A DNA stretch of 34,517 nt from Streptomyces sp. SPB074 (GTDB lineage Bacteria > Actinomycetota > Actinomycetes > Streptomycetales > Streptomycetaceae), in contig NZ_GG770539.1 of the NCBI RefSeq assembly GCF_000154905.1, positions 363,165 through 397,681 on the forward strand, in the 5' to 3' direction. Below, piece after piece: positions 7,845-17,114 of the stretch (position 1 is its first letter; every line of letters starts with the position of its first letter). The notes under the pieces were generated by a model that ran no database searches, was not told the DNA's origin, and worked only from the letters and a program-made list of their open reading frames with translations. The translations under genes were made by a program, and so were the position numbers.

Positions 7845-8021
7845 GTGCCACAGTCGAGTCATCGCCCCGACCTCGCAAGGGAAACAGGGGTATCCGAGCA
7901 GGGCGGAATGCCTTGACGGACTTAGTGCGACACTGCGTGCCGCACAGGGCTGAGTCCGTCCCCCTGCTTCACAACCTTGACACCTCACCACCGCGACACC
8001 TCAAGGGAGACGGTGACCCTC

Positions 8022-9302
8022 ATGGGCAAGACGACCGACCGCGCAGCCGAACTGACCCGTCACTGGGCCGAGGACCCCCGCTGGAAGGGCATCGAGCGCA
8101 CCTACTCCGCCGAGGACGTCGTGCGTCTCGCCGGCAGCGTCCGCGAGGAGCACACGCTCGCCCGGCGCGGCGCCGAGCGCCTGTGGCGCCAGCTCCACGA
8201 GCGCGACTACGTCCACGCGCTCGGCGCCCTCACCGGCGGCCAGGCCGTCCAGCAGGTCAAGGCCGGTCTCCAGGCCATCTACCTCTCGGGCTGGCAGGTC
8301 GCGGCGGACGCGAACCTGGCCGGGCAGACCTACCCGGACCAGAGCCTCTACCCGGCCAACTCCGTCCCGCAGGTCGTGCGCCGCATCAACAACGCCCTGC
8401 TGCGCGCCGACCAGATCGCGACCGCCGAGGACGACGGCGACACCACGGACTGGCTCGCGCCCATCGTCGCCGACGCGGAGGCCGGTTTCGGTGGCCCGCT
8501 CAACGCCTTCGAGCTGACGAAGGCGATGATCGCCGCCGGTGCCGCCGGCATCCACTACGAGGACCAGCTCGCGTCCGAGAAGAAGTGCGGCCACCTCGGC
8601 GGCAAGGTCCTCGTGCCGACCTCCCAGCACATCCGCACCCTCAACGCGGCCCGGCTCGCCGCCGACATCGCCGGCACGCCGACCCTCGTCATCGCCCGGA
8701 CCGACGCCCTCGCGGCGACGCTGCTCACGAGCGACGTGGACGAGCGCGACGCGCCGTTCGTCACCGGCGAGCGCACCTCCGAGGGCTTCTACCACGTGCG
8801 CAACGGCATGGCGCCCGTCATCGCCCGCGGCCTCGCCTACGCCCCGTACGCGGACCTCATCTGGGTCGAGACCGGCACCCCCGACCTCGCGCAGGCCAGG
8901 GAGTTCGCCGAGGCGATCCACGCCGAGCACCCGGACCAGATGCTCGCCTACAACTGCTCGCCGTCCTTCAACTGGCGCGCCGCGCTGGACGACGACCAGA
9001 TCGCCAAGTTCCAGCGCGAGCTGGGCGCGATGGGCTACCGCTTCCAGTTCATCACCCTCGCCGGGTTCCACTCCCTCAACCACGGCATGTTCGACCTCGC
9101 GCGCGGCTACGCCGAGCAGGGCATGACCGCGTACGTCGACCTCCAGGAGCGCGAGTTCGCCGCGCAGGCCCAGGGCTTCACCGCCGTGCGCCACCAGCGC
9201 GAGGTCGGCACCGGCTACTTCGACCTCGTCTCCACGGCCGTCAACCCGGCCTCCTCCACCACCGCGCTCGCCGGCTCCACCGAGGCCGAGCAGTTCCACT
9301 GA
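8022..9302 (+). CDS. aceA: Isocitrate lyase
   Basis: A 426-residue cytoplasmic enzyme cleaving isocitrate to glyoxylate and succinate, the first step of the glyoxylate bypass used on acetate and fatty acids. The signature KKCGHLGGK is intact with the catalytic Cys at residue 189. The N-terminal [20 protein letters not shown], the middle NCSPSFNW and the C-terminal GSTEAEQFH all match actinobacterial class I isocitrate lyases, and the length agrees with the roughly 428 residues of the mycobacterial enzyme. I chose the ATG at 8022, with AAGGGAGA at 8003-8010; an in-frame GTG at 8013 is too near that ribosome-binding site. It is divergent from its probable regulator and followed by a strong hairpin before aceB. 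Confidence 0.97.
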   Translation: MGKTTDRAAELTRHWAEDPRWKGIERTYSAEDVVRLAGSVREEHTLARRGAERLWRQLHERDYVHALGALTGGQAVQQVKAGLQAIYLSGWQVAADANLAGQTYPDQSLYPANSVPQVVRRINNALLRADQIATAEDDGDTTDWLAPIVADAEAGFGGPLNAFELTKAMIAAGAAGIHYEDQLASEKKCGHLGGKVLVPTSQHIRTLNAARLAADIAGTPTLVIARTDALAATLLTSDVDERDAPFVTGERTSEGFYHVRNGMAPVIARGLAYAPYADLIWVETGTPDLAQAREFAEAIHAEHPDQMLAYNCSPSFNWRAALDDDQIAKFQRELGAMGYRFQFITLAGFHSLNHGMFDLARGYAEQGMTAYVDLQEREFAAQAQGFTAVRHQREVGTGYFDLVSTAVNPASSTTALAGSTEAEQFH

Positions 9303-9310
9303 GCGGACCG

Positions 9311-9345
9311 GGACGGGGCGGGCCCACTCCTCGCCCGCCCCGTCC
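9311..9345 (+). terminator. Strong hairpin after aceA
   Basis: A perfect 13-bp stem, GGACGGGGCGGGC (9311-9323) with GCCCGCCCCGTCC (9333-9345), closes a 9-base loop, beginning 8 bases after the aceA stop. There is no U-tract, common for actinobacterial terminators. It should end or reduce transcription before aceB. Confidence 0.7.
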
Positions 9346-9428
9346 GCTCCCCCGGGACGCGCTCCGGCGCCTCCCGCACCCGGGGGCGCGCGCCTTCGCG
9401 TCGGCGCGCGTCCCCGTACCCCCGAGGC

Positions 9429-9468
9429 GAACGGGGGCCGGGCACCCGTCTCCGTCCGGCCCCCGTTC
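9429..9468 (+). terminator. Second hairpin in the aceA-aceB gap
   Basis: A perfect 13-bp stem pairs 9429-9441 (GAACGGGGGCCGG) with 9456-9468 (CCGGCCCCCGTTC) around a 14-base loop. It lies midway in the 239-base gap and 73 bases before aceB. Together with the first hairpin it suggests tandem termination or attenuation, or an mRNA-stabilising structure upstream of aceB. Confidence 0.5.
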
Positions 9469-9541
9469 CTCGCACCCCACCCGGCCCGGCCGGGGCCGCG
9501 CCTCGCGCCGTCCGCCCCGGGCCCGCTCCAGGAGGTCCCCG

Positions 9542-11089
9542 ATGCCCACTCTCGCCCCGCCCCGCACCGTCCGCGTCGTCGCCGCCCCCGGCGCGCGCCA
9601 CGAGGAGATCCTGACGCCCGCCGCGCTCGGCTTCCTCGGCGCCCTGGTGGCCGCCTTCGGCGAGCGCCGCCAGTGGCTGCTGCGCGAGCGGCGCCGCCAG
9701 GCGCACCGCCTGGCGGCCGGAATCCGCCTCGACTTCCCGCTCGTCACGACGCCTCTGCGCACCGACCCGGCCTGGCGCGTCGCGCCCCCCGCTCCCGGGC
9801 TCACCGAACGGCACGTGGAACTCGTGGGGCCGCCCACGCCGGAGGCAGCGGCGGCCGCGTACGGCTCTGGCGCCTCGACCTGGACCGCCGACTTCGAGGA
9901 CGCCACCTCGCCCGCCTGGCACACGGTCCTCGACGGGCACCTCCTGCTCAAGGACCTCGCGCGCACCCCGCGCGCGGGCTCCCGTCCCACCCTCGTCGTC
10001 CGGCCGCGCGGCTGGCACCTCGACGAGGCGCACCTGGAGTACGAGGGGAAGCCCGTGCCCGCCGCCCTCGCGGACTTCGGGCTCTTCTTCTTCCACAACG
10101 CCCACGCGCTCCTCGCGGCGGGCCACGGCCCGTACTTCTGCCTGCCGAAGCTGGAGAACCGGTACGAGGCACGGCTGTGGAACGACGTCTTCCTCCTCGC
10201 CCAGGACCTCACCGGCCTCCCGGCGGGCACCGTGCGGGCCTCGGCGCTCATCGAGACGATCACCGCGGCGATGGAGATGGAGGAGATCCTGCACGAGCTG
10301 CGCGCGCACAGCTCGGGGCTGATCGCCGGGCGCTGGGACTACCTGTTCAGTCTCATCAAGACCTTCGGCCACCGCACCGACTTCCTCCTGCCCGACCGCG
10401 CCCGGCTGCCGATGACGGCCCCGTTCCTGCGCGCGTACACCGAACTCCTGGTGCGCACGTGCCACCGGCGCGGCGCCCACGCGATCGGCGGCATGGCCGC
10501 GCAGGCGCCCGAGGGTGAACCGGAGGCGATCGAGGCGGCCTTCGCCGAGGTGCGGCGCGACAAGGAACGGGAGGCCGAGGACGGTTTCGACGGCTCGTGG
10601 GTCGCGCACCCGGGGCTCGTGCCGGTCGGGTGGGAGATCTTCCGGGGCGTGCTCGGCGAGCGGCCCCACCAGCTCGACCGCCGGCGCGACGACGTCGAGG
10701 TCCGGGCCGCCGACCTCCTCGCCGTGCCGCGCCTGACGGGGGCGCCCGGTCCCGAGGGCGTGCGTGGCAGCGTGGCCCTCGCGGTCCGCTATTTCGACCG
10801 CTGGCTCGGCGGAATTGGACTGCTCGACCAGGGCGGGCTCATCGCCGACGCGGCCACGGCCGAGATCGCCCGTACCCAGATCTGGCAGTGGCTGCGGCAC
10901 GGGGCCGTGCGCCGCGAGACGGTCGAGCGGCACCTCGCCGAGGAGCTGTCCGCCCTCGCCGCGGAGGGCGCCCGCAGCGACCCCGCGCGGGTCCGCGACC
11001 TCTTCGCCGCGACGGCGCTCGGCCCCGGGCTCCCGCCGTTCTTCACGCGGTACGGGTACGACACCTACCTGGCGCCCCGCGCCTCCTGA
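9542..11089 (+). CDS. aceB: Malate synthase (AceB type)
   Basis: A 515-residue cytoplasmic enzyme condensing glyoxylate with acetyl-CoA to malate, completing the glyoxylate bypass begun by the preceding gene. Recognisable segments of malate synthase A include TADFEDATSP, LVVRPRGWHLDEAHL, FFFHNAHALLA, CLPKLENRYEARLWNDVF, RASALIETITAAMEMEEIL, AGRWDYLFSLIKTF and the MAAQAP motif, and near the C-terminus ARTQIWQWLRHG. Length matches isoform A rather than the longer isoform G. The ATG at 9542 has an excellent AGGAGGT five bases upstream (9530-9536). Two hairpins in the 239-base gap after aceA suggest it has its own promoter or attenuated readthrough, although I find no clear promoter there. It is convergent with the valine operon. 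Confidence 0.96.
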   Translation: MPTLAPPRTVRVVAAPGARHEEILTPAALGFLGALVAAFGERRQWLLRERRRQAHRLAAGIRLDFPLVTTPLRTDPAWRVAPPAPGLTERHVELVGPPTPEAAAAAYGSGASTWTADFEDATSPAWHTVLDGHLLLKDLARTPRAGSRPTLVVRPRGWHLDEAHLEYEGKPVPAALADFGLFFFHNAHALLAAGHGPYFCLPKLENRYEARLWNDVFLLAQDLTGLPAGTVRASALIETITAAMEMEEILHELRAHSSGLIAGRWDYLFSLIKTFGHRTDFLLPDRARLPMTAPFLRAYTELLVRTCHRRGAHAIGGMAAQAPEGEPEAIEAAFAEVRRDKEREAEDGFDGSWVAHPGLVPVGWEIFRGVLGERPHQLDRRRDDVEVRAADLLAVPRLTGAPGPEGVRGSVALAVRYFDRWLGGIGLLDQGGLIADAATAEIARTQIWQWLRHGAVRRETVERHLAEELSALAAEGARSDPARVRDLFAATALGPGLPPFFTRYGYDTYLAPRAS

Positions 11090-11094
11090 CCCCA

Positions 11095-11124
11095 CGGCGG
11101 GCGGGACCTGCCCCCCGCCCGCCG
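11095..11124. terminator. Bidirectional terminator hairpin between aceB and the valine operon
   Basis: CGGCGGGCGGG (11095-11105) and CCCGCCCGCCG (11114-11124) form a perfect 11-bp stem with an 8-base loop. It begins 6 bases after the aceB stop and lies 47 bases past the end of the convergent enoyl-CoA hydratase gene, well placed to stop both transcripts. Confidence 0.7.
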
Positions 11125-11170
11125 CGGCCCGGCACCGGGCCGTACGAGACCCGCGCCCCGTGGTCCCCGC

Positions 11171-11947
11171 CTACTCGTTCCGGAACTCCGGCTTCCGTTT
11201 CCCGACGAACGCCGCCATCCCCTCCTTCTGGTCCGCGAAGGCGAACACCGAGTGGAACAGGCGCCGTTCGAAGTGCACGCCCTCCGCGAGGGTCGTCTCG
11301 AAAGCCGTGTTGACCGCTTCCTTCGCCATCATCACCGCGGGTGCCGAGAGGTTCGCGATCGTGTCGGCCGCCGCGAGCGCCTCCGTGAGGAGGTCGGCCG
11401 CCGGGACGATCCGCGAGACGAGGCCCGCGCGTTCGGCCTCGGTCGCGTCCATCGTGCGCCCGGTCAGGCACAGGTCCATCGCCTTCGCCTTGCCGACCGC
11501 GCGGGTCAGCCGCTGGGAGCCGCCGATGCCCGGGATGACCCCGAGCTTCACTTCCGGCTGCCCGAAGCGCGCCGTGTCGGCGGCGATCAGCAGATCGCAC
11601 AGCATGGCGAGTTCGCAGCCCCCGCCGAGCGCGTGCCCCGCGACGGCGGCGAGCGTGGGCGTACGCACCCTGCCGAGCCGGTCCCAGGCCGAGAACCAGT
11701 CGTGCAGGTACATCTCGACCGAGGTGCGCGGCGCCATCTCGGTGATGTCCGCACCGGCCGCGAAAGCCCGCTCGGAGCCGGTGATCACGAGACAGCCGAC
11801 GTCCGGGTCCCGGTCCAGCTCCTCGGCCGCGCCGACGAGTTCCGCCATGAGCCGCGCGTTGAGCGCGTTGAGCGCCTTGGGGCGGTTGAGGGTGAGGAGG
11901 GCCACGCGGCCGCTGCGCTCGACCAGGATCGTCTCGTACACGCTCAT
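11171..11947 (-). CDS. Enoyl-CoA hydratase, last gene of valine operon
   Basis: A 258-residue crotonase-fold enzyme that should hydrate methacrylyl-CoA to 3-hydroxyisobutyryl-CoA in the valine branch. Both catalytic Glu contexts are present: [16 protein letters not shown] and [20 protein letters not shown]. The oxyanion-hole segment [10 protein letters not shown] is also intact, and length is normal for a short-chain enoyl-CoA hydratase. Its ATG overlaps the mmsB stop (ATGA), so it is coupled to that gene as the distal cistron. Related crotonases act broadly on short acyl chains; the specific substrate is inferred from the operon. Confidence 0.9.
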   Translation of the reverse strand: MSVYETILVERSGRVALLTLNRPKALNALNARLMAELVGAAEELDRDPDVGCLVITGSERAFAAGADITEMAPRTSVEMYLHDWFSAWDRLGRVRTPTLAAVAGHALGGGCELAMLCDLLIAADTARFGQPEVKLGVIPGIGGSQRLTRAVGKAKAMDLCLTGRTMDATEAERAGLVSRIVPAADLLTEALAAADTIANLSAPAVMMAKEAVNTAFETTLAEGVHFERRLFHSVFAFADQKEGMAAFVGKRKPEFRNE

Positions 11948-12861
11948 TCCCCCGCCTTGCCCGAGTTCTCCCGCAGGACCCGTACGATGCCCGAGAAGTC
12001 CTCGTCCGCACCCCGCCCTTCGGCGTACGCGGCGTACATCTCAGCCGCCCGGAGCCCGAGTTCGGCGTTCACGCCGCCCGCGCGGACCGCGTTGGCCGCG
12101 AGGCCGAGGTCCTTCGCCATGAGCGGGGCGCCGAAGCCGGGCCGGTAGTCCCGGTTGGCCGGGGACGCCGAAACGGGGCCCGGGACCGGGCAGTTGACGC
12201 TGAGCGCCCAGCACTGGCCGGAGGCGGTGGAGGCCACGTCGTAGAGGGCCTGGTGCGAGAGGCCCAGGCTCTCGGCGAGGACGAACGCCTCGCTCACGGC
12301 GATCATCGAGACGCCGAGGATCATGTTGTTGCAGATCTTCGCGGCCTGCCCCGCCCCGGCCGCTCCGCAGTGCACGGCCTTCTTGCCCATGACGTCGAGC
12401 AGCGGCAGCGCCTCGGCGAACTCCGCCTCTCCCCCGCCCACCATGAACGTGAGCGTCCCGGCCTCGGCGCCCACGACGCCGCCCGAGACGGGCGCGTCGA
12501 GACAGCGCATCCCGCGCCCCTCGGCGAGCGCGTGCACGGCGCGGGCGTCGGCGACGTCGATCGTGGAGCAGTCCACGAAGAGGGTGCCGGGGCGCGCGGC
12601 GCCGAGGACGTCCTCGTAGAGGCCGAGGACGTGGCGCCCGGCGGGGAGCATGGAGATCACGAGGTCCGCGCCCGCCACGGCGTCCGCGGCGCTCGCGGCG
12701 GCCTCGGCCCCGGCCGCGACGCCGGCTTCGAGGGCGGCGGGCACGAGGTCGAAGGCGCGCACGGTGTACTCCGCGCCGACGAGGTTGGCGGCCATGGGCG
12801 CGCCCATGTGCCCGAGTCCGATGAACGCGACGGTGCCAATCTTCTTGCCGGGACTGCTCAC
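11944..12861 (-). CDS. mmsB: 3-hydroxyisobutyrate dehydrogenase
   Basis: A 305-residue NAD-dependent dehydrogenase oxidising 3-hydroxyisobutyrate to methylmalonate semialdehyde. The N-terminal Rossmann motif reads [16 protein letters not shown]; the substrate-binding [16 protein letters not shown] motif and the catalytic Lys at residue 175 ([11 protein letters not shown]) are intact. Length fits the beta-hydroxyacid dehydrogenase family. The start is the GTG at 12861, overlapping the stop of the hydrolase gene (GTGA); the open frame upstream is Arg-rich shadow sequence within the hydrolase gene. Its product is the substrate of the MmsA dehydrogenase encoded by the first gene of the operon. 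Confidence 0.94.
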   Translation of the reverse strand: MSSPGKKIGTVAFIGLGHMGAPMAANLVGAEYTVRAFDLVPAALEAGVAAGAEAAASAADAVAGADLVISMLPAGRHVLGLYEDVLGAARPGTLFVDCSTIDVADARAVHALAEGRGMRCLDAPVSGGVVGAEAGTLTFMVGGGEAEFAEALPLLDVMGKKAVHCGAAGAGQAAKICNNMILGVSMIAVSEAFVLAESLGLSHQALYDVASTASGQCWALSVNCPVPGPVSASPANRDYRPGFGAPLMAKDLGLAANAVRAGGVNAELGLRAAEMYAAYAEGRGADEDFSGIVRVLRENSGKAGE

Positions 12862-13943
12862 GGTGTCACCTCCGGTGTCGGGGCGAGGCCGAGTTCCCGC
12901 TCGCCCAGGGGTTGGAAGAAGCGCGCGACGTCCTCGGCGCCGACCCCGGCGAGGCTCGCCGGGCTCCAGTGCGGGTCGCGGTCCTTGTCGATGACCTGCG
13001 CGCGGATGCCCTCCACGAGGTCGGGTGTGGCGAGGCAGGCGAGCGAGACGCGGAATTCCTGGTCGAGCGCCTCCTCCAGGGTGTTGAACGCGCGTGCGCG
13101 GCGGAGCGCTTCGAGCGTCACCTTGAGGCTGGAGGGGGAGCGGCCTTCGAGGGTCGCCGCATCGGCGTGCGCGGCCTCCTCGGGGCGGGACCGCAGCCGC
13201 TCGACGATCTCCTCGACGGTGCCGGCCGCGTAGCAGGCGTCGATCCAGGCGCGGTCGGCGTCGAGCGCGGCGGGCGGCGCCTCGGCCGCGTACCGGGTGA
13301 CGGCCTCCTTGGCGGGCGAGGCGCCGAGCGCTTCGAGGAGGGCGGGCAGCGCGTCGGAGGGCACGTAGTGGTCGGCGAGGCCGAGGCGCAGCGCGTCCCC
13401 GGGCCCGGCGACGGTGCCGGTGAGGGCCTGGCGGGTGCCGAGGTGCCCGGGGGCGCGCGAGAGGAGCCACGTACCGCCGACGTCGGGCACGAAGCCGATG
13501 CCGGTCTCGGGCATCGCCGCCCTGGTGCGTTCGGTGACGACGCGGACGGAGCCGTGCGCGGAGACGCCGATGCCGCCGCCCATGACGATGCCGTCCATGA
13601 CGGCGACGTAGGGCTTGGGGTAGTGCGGGATGCGGGCGTTGAGCCGGTACTCGTCGCGCCAGAAGTCCGCGGCCTCCCGCCCGTCGCCGCCGCGCGCCGC
13701 CTCGAAGATGGCGCGGATGTCACCGCCCGCGCACAGGCCGCGCTCCCCCGCCCCGGTGAGGACGACGGTGTCGATCGCGTCGTCGTCCTCCCAGGCGGTG
13801 AGCGCGGTGTCGATGAGGCCGACCATCGGGTGCGTGAGGGCGTTGAGGGCGCGGGGCCGGTTGAGGACGAGACGGGCGGCGCGACCGGTGACCGAGGTGA
13901 GGACGGGGCTCTCGTCCGCGCTGTTCTGCCCGGTGCCGCTCAT
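12858..13943 (-). CDS. 3-hydroxyisobutyryl-CoA hydrolase
   Basis: A 361-residue crotonase-superfamily thioesterase releasing 3-hydroxyisobutyrate from its CoA ester. It is longer than a hydratase, as expected for HIBCH-type enzymes. The segment MPETGIGFVPDVGGTWLLSR carries the family Glu (residue 146) and Asp (residue 154), and DGIVMGGGIGVSAHGSVRVV is the matching oxyanion region. The CoA-binding start of the fold, LCAGGDIRAIFEAA, is typical of this subgroup. The ATG at 13943 overlaps the stop of the acyl-CoA dehydrogenase gene (ATGA). The assignment is supported both by motifs and by position between isobutyryl-CoA dehydrogenase and 3-hydroxyisobutyrate dehydrogenase. Confidence 0.93.
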   Translation of the reverse strand: MSGTGQNSADESPVLTSVTGRAARLVLNRPRALNALTHPMVGLIDTALTAWEDDDAIDTVVLTGAGERGLCAGGDIRAIFEAARGGDGREAADFWRDEYRLNARIPHYPKPYVAVMDGIVMGGGIGVSAHGSVRVVTERTRAAMPETGIGFVPDVGGTWLLSRAPGHLGTRQALTGTVAGPGDALRLGLADHYVPSDALPALLEALGASPAKEAVTRYAAEAPPAALDADRAWIDACYAAGTVEEIVERLRSRPEEAAHADAATLEGRSPSSLKVTLEALRRARAFNTLEEALDQEFRVSLACLATPDLVEGIRAQVIDKDRDPHWSPASLAGVGAEDVARFFQPLGERELGLAPTPEVTP

Positions 13944-15103
13944 CGGGCGGCTCCCGTCAGGCCCCGGGCCACGATGACGCGCATGATCTCGTTGCTCCCC
14001 TCCAGGATCTGGTGCACCCGCAGGTCGCGGACGATCTTCTCGATCCCGTACTCGTGCAGATAGCCGTAGCCGCCGTGGAGCTGGAGCGCGCGGTCGGCGA
14101 TCCGGAAACCGGTGTCGGTGGCGAAGCGCTTCGCCATGGCGATGAGCTGGGGGGCCTGCGCGTCCTTGCGGTCGAGGGCGTCGGCGGCCTGGTGGAGGAG
14201 GGCGCGCGCGGCGGCGAGTTCGGTGGCCATGTCGGCGAGGCGGAAGCGCAGGGCCTCGGACTCGATGAGCGGGTGCCCGAACGCCTCCCGTTCGGCGAGG
14301 TGCTGGAGCGAGCGGTCGAGCGCGGAGCGGGCGCCGCCGAGCGAGCAGGCCGCGATGCCGAGGCGGCCGCCGTTGAGGCCGTTCATGGCGATGCGGAAGC
14401 CCTGTCCCTCCGCGCCGAGCATCCGGTCGGCGGGCACGCGCACGCCGTCGAGGATGACCTGCCGGGTGGGCTGCGCGTTCCAGCCCATCTTGTGCTCGTT
14501 GGGCCCGAAGCCGAGCCCGGGGTCGTCCTTGTCGACGAGGAAGGCGGTGATGCCGTCGGGTCCGGCGCCGCCCGTGCGGGCCATGACGAGGTAGAGGCGT
14601 GCCGCGCCCGCGCCGGAGATGAACTGCTTGACGCCGGTGAGGACCCAGTCGTCGCCGTCGCGCACGGCGCGGGTGGAGAGGGCGGCGGCGTCCGAGCCCG
14701 CGCCCGGCTCGGTGAGGCAGTAGCTCGCGAGGTCGTCCATCGAGCAGAGCCCCGGGAGATGGCGGGCGCGCTGGGCCTCGTCGCCGTAGGTGTCGATCAT
14801 CCAGCCGACCATGTTGTGGATCGACAGGTAGGCGGCGACGCAGGGGCAGCCGGTGGCGAGCGCCTCGAAGACGAGGATGCCGTCGGTGCGCGTGAGCCCG
14901 GAACCACCGGACTCCTCGCGCACGTAGACGCCGCCGAGGCCGAGGCCCGCGGCCTTGCGCAGGACGTCGACGGGGAAGTGCTTCTCGCGGTCCCACTCCA
15001 GGGCGTACGGGGCGAGGTGGTCCCCGGCGAAGTCGAGGGTGGTCTCGACCAGGGCGCGCTGGTCCTCGCTGAGGAGGGTGTCGTGCGTGGTGGTGGCGTT
15101 CAT
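13940..15103 (-). CDS. Isobutyryl-CoA dehydrogenase (acyl-CoA dehydrogenase family)
   Basis: A 387-residue FAD flavoprotein, expected to oxidise isobutyryl-CoA to methacrylyl-CoA. The acyl-CoA dehydrogenase signatures are present: CLTEPGAGSDAAALSTRAVR and a C-terminal YGYLHEYGIEKIVRDLRVHQ followed by ILEGSNEIMRVIVARGL. The catalytic Glu is in LEGSNE (residue 368), the position it occupies in human ACAD8, and the surrounding sequence resembles ACAD8 closely. The ATG at 15103 follows the mmsA stop by 12 bases. Other short branched-chain acyl-CoA dehydrogenases are similar, so substrate choice relies on the operon, where every following enzyme belongs to the valine route. Confidence 0.92.
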   Translation of the reverse strand: MNATTTHDTLLSEDQRALVETTLDFAGDHLAPYALEWDREKHFPVDVLRKAAGLGLGGVYVREESGGSGLTRTDGILVFEALATGCPCVAAYLSIHNMVGWMIDTYGDEAQRARHLPGLCSMDDLASYCLTEPGAGSDAAALSTRAVRDGDDWVLTGVKQFISGAGAARLYLVMARTGGAGPDGITAFLVDKDDPGLGFGPNEHKMGWNAQPTRQVILDGVRVPADRMLGAEGQGFRIAMNGLNGGRLGIAACSLGGARSALDRSLQHLAEREAFGHPLIESEALRFRLADMATELAAARALLHQAADALDRKDAQAPQLIAMAKRFATDTGFRIADRALQLHGGYGYLHEYGIEKIVRDLRVHQILEGSNEIMRVIVARGLTGAAR

Positions 15104-15115
15104 GGTCGTGTGCCC

Positions 15116-16639
15116 TCAGCCCATCGTCGGGATGGTGAAGCTCGCCCCTTCGCGCAGCCCCTTGGGCCAGCGCGAGGTGACGGTCTTGGTGCGGGTGTAG
15201 AAACGGATCGCGTCGGGCCCGTGCTGGTTGAGGTCGCCGAAGCCGGACGCCTTCCAGCCGCCGAAGGTGTGGTAGGCGACGGGGACCGGGATCGGCACGT
15301 TGACGCCGACCATGCCGACGTTGACGCGGCGGGTGAAGTCGCGTGCGGTGTCGCCGTCGCGCGTGAAGATCGCGACGCCGTTGCCGAAGGCGTGCTCGCT
15401 CGGCAGGCGCAGGGCCTCCTCGTAGTCGGCGGCGCGCACGACGCTGAGGACGGGCCCGAAGATCTCCTCCTGGTAGATGCGCATGTCGGGGGTGACGCGG
15501 TCGAAGAGCGAGGGTCCGGCGAAGAAGCCCTTCTCGTGCCCGGCGAGGGTGAAGTCCCGGCCGTCCACGACGAGTTCGGCTCCCTCTTCGACGCCGAGAG
15601 CGACGTAGGAGCGGACCCGGGCGAGGGCGTCGGGGCCGACGAGGGGCCCGAAGTCGGCCTCGGGGTCGTCGCTCGTGCCGATGCGCAGCCCGGCGATGCG
15701 CTCCTTGAGGCGGGCCACGAGCGCGTCGGCCGTCTCCTCGCCGACGGGCACGGCGACGGAGATCGCCATGCAGCGCTCGCCGGCCGAGCCGTAGCCGGCG
15801 CCGACGAGGGCGTCCACGGCCTGGTCGAGGTCGGCGTCGGGCATGACGATCATGTGGTTCTTGGCGCCGCCGAAGCACTGGGCGCGCTTGCCCTGGGCGG
15901 CGGCGTTGGCGTAGATGTGCGCGGCGATGGGCGTGGAGCCGACGAAGCCGAGCGCCTGGACGCGGGGGTCCTCGATGAGGGTGTCCACGGCGGTGCGGTC
16001 GCCGTTGACGACGTTGAGCACCCCGGCGGGCAGCCCGGCTTCGAGGAAGAGTTCGGCGAGGCGCAGCGGGACGGAGGGGTCGCGCTCGGAGGGCTTGAGG
16101 ATGAAGGCGTTGCCGCAGGCGAGGGCGGGGGCCGCCTTCCAGAGCGGGATCATCGCGGGGAAGTTGAACGGGGTGATGCCCGCGACGACGCCGAGCGGGG
16201 AGCGCAGCGAGTGCACGTCGATGCCGGTCCCGGCGTTGTCGCTGAACTCGCCCTTCATCAGGTGCGGGATACCGGCGGCGAACTCCACGACTTCGAGGCC
16301 GCGCTGGAGGTCGCCGTGCGCGTCCGCCACCGTCTTGCCGTGCTCGCTCGACAGGAGGCGGGCGATCTCGTCCTTCTCCTGGTCGACGAGCTGGAGGAAG
16401 CGGAGCAGCACGCGTGCCCGGCGCTGCGGGTTCCACTCGCCCCACTCCCGCTGCGCGCGGCTCGCGTCGGCGATGGCGGCCTCGGTCTCGGCGCGGCTCG
16501 CGAGCGGTACGCGGGCCTGGACCTCGCCGGTGTTGGGGTCGTAGACGTCGGCGAAGTCCCCGGAGGTGCCGGGGGTGTGCTTGCCGCCGATGAAGTGGGT
16601 GAGTTCGCGGACGGGGGCGCGGTCGGGCGCACTGGCCAT
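15116..16639 (-). CDS. mmsA: Methylmalonate-semialdehyde dehydrogenase (CoA-acylating)
   Basis: A 507-residue aldehyde-dehydrogenase-fold enzyme converting methylmalonate semialdehyde to propionyl-CoA with NAD and CoA. The segment FGGAKNHMIVMPDADLDQAV and the active site GYGSAGERCMAISVAVPVG (catalytic Cys at residue 290) are characteristic of MmsA rather than general aldehyde dehydrogenases, as is the N-terminal HFIGGKHTPGTSGDFADVYDP. It is the first gene of a five-gene operon that takes isobutyryl-CoA to propionyl-CoA. The ATG at 16639 has only a weak AGCAGG-like ribosome-binding site; upstream is an unusually long noncoding stretch containing a possible short leader ORF. Confidence 0.95.
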   Translation of the reverse strand: MASAPDRAPVRELTHFIGGKHTPGTSGDFADVYDPNTGEVQARVPLASRAETEAAIADASRAQREWGEWNPQRRARVLLRFLQLVDQEKDEIARLLSSEHGKTVADAHGDLQRGLEVVEFAAGIPHLMKGEFSDNAGTGIDVHSLRSPLGVVAGITPFNFPAMIPLWKAAPALACGNAFILKPSERDPSVPLRLAELFLEAGLPAGVLNVVNGDRTAVDTLIEDPRVQALGFVGSTPIAAHIYANAAAQGKRAQCFGGAKNHMIVMPDADLDQAVDALVGAGYGSAGERCMAISVAVPVGEETADALVARLKERIAGLRIGTSDDPEADFGPLVGPDALARVRSYVALGVEEGAELVVDGRDFTLAGHEKGFFAGPSLFDRVTPDMRIYQEEIFGPVLSVVRAADYEEALRLPSEHAFGNGVAIFTRDGDTARDFTRRVNVGMVGVNVPIPVPVAYHTFGGWKASGFGDLNQHGPDAIRFYTRTKTVTSRWPKGLREGASFTIPTMG

Positions 16640-16811
16640 GGGAAGCCTGCTCTCGTCGGGGGGATGCGGGACGGCACGTCGCTCGCCGGTCGTGGGGGCG
16701 GACGACGGGGCGGCGGGGGCGTGGGGATCGTGTGGCGGGGCGCGGGGCGCGGCTCGACGGGGCCGGGGCGCCGGTCTCGTGGGCCGGGGCTCGCGGGGTG
16801 CCGCGCGGCGC

Positions 16812-16886
16812 TCAGGCCCGGGCTCGGTGGCGGCACGGCCGGAGGGTGGGCGGACCGCAGGATCGGTGGGCGCGCACGAGTGCCAT
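16812..16886 (-). CDS. Possible 24-residue leader peptide upstream of mmsA
   Basis: A short frame starting MALVRAHRSC and containing two Cys (residues 10 and 18) and many Arg/His. A GGAG at 16896-16899 sits nine bases before the ATG at 16886, a better ribosome-binding site than that of mmsA itself. It ends 172 bases before mmsA. Small Cys-containing leader peptides upstream of metabolic genes are known in Streptomyces, but this one matches none I can name. With such high GC it could be chance. Confidence 0.25.
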   Translation of the reverse strand: MALVRAHRSCGPPTLRPCRHRARA

Positions 16887-17114
16887 ACGTGTCAGCTCCA
16901 TCCCTCGTGGACATCATGAGCAACGCGGACAAGACGGACAACGCGGATCGTCCCACGACCGGTCACCGATCCCGGATCACCGCGCCCCGTGAGCCCGCCG
17001 GCGTTCCTGTTCGCCGACGCGTGACGCGCGGATCTCGCGCGGGGGCGCTCACCGGCACCGGAGGCGGGCCGCGCCGGAGCCGCCCGGCGCCCCCGCGCCG
17101 CGGGCCTGCCCGGA

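Larger units (their letters stand above)
7686..8021. promoter_or_regulatory. Divergent regulatory region between the RamB-type gene and aceA
   Basis: A 336-base noncoding region, noticeably richer in A/T than its neighbours, that must hold the promoters of both genes. It contains the two tandem RamB-like sites and the 15-bp palindrome listed separately. A TTGATG at 7826-7831 overlaps the left edge of the palindrome and could be an aceA -35 element, but the bases 17-18 further on (CACAGT) are a poor -10. TTGACG at 7913 has no matching -10. I therefore do not assign a transcription start. Confidence 0.6.

Noticed and set aside
7913..7942. aceA promoter based on TTGACG at 7913
   Set aside because: No acceptable -10 follows at 16-19 bases; too weak to report.
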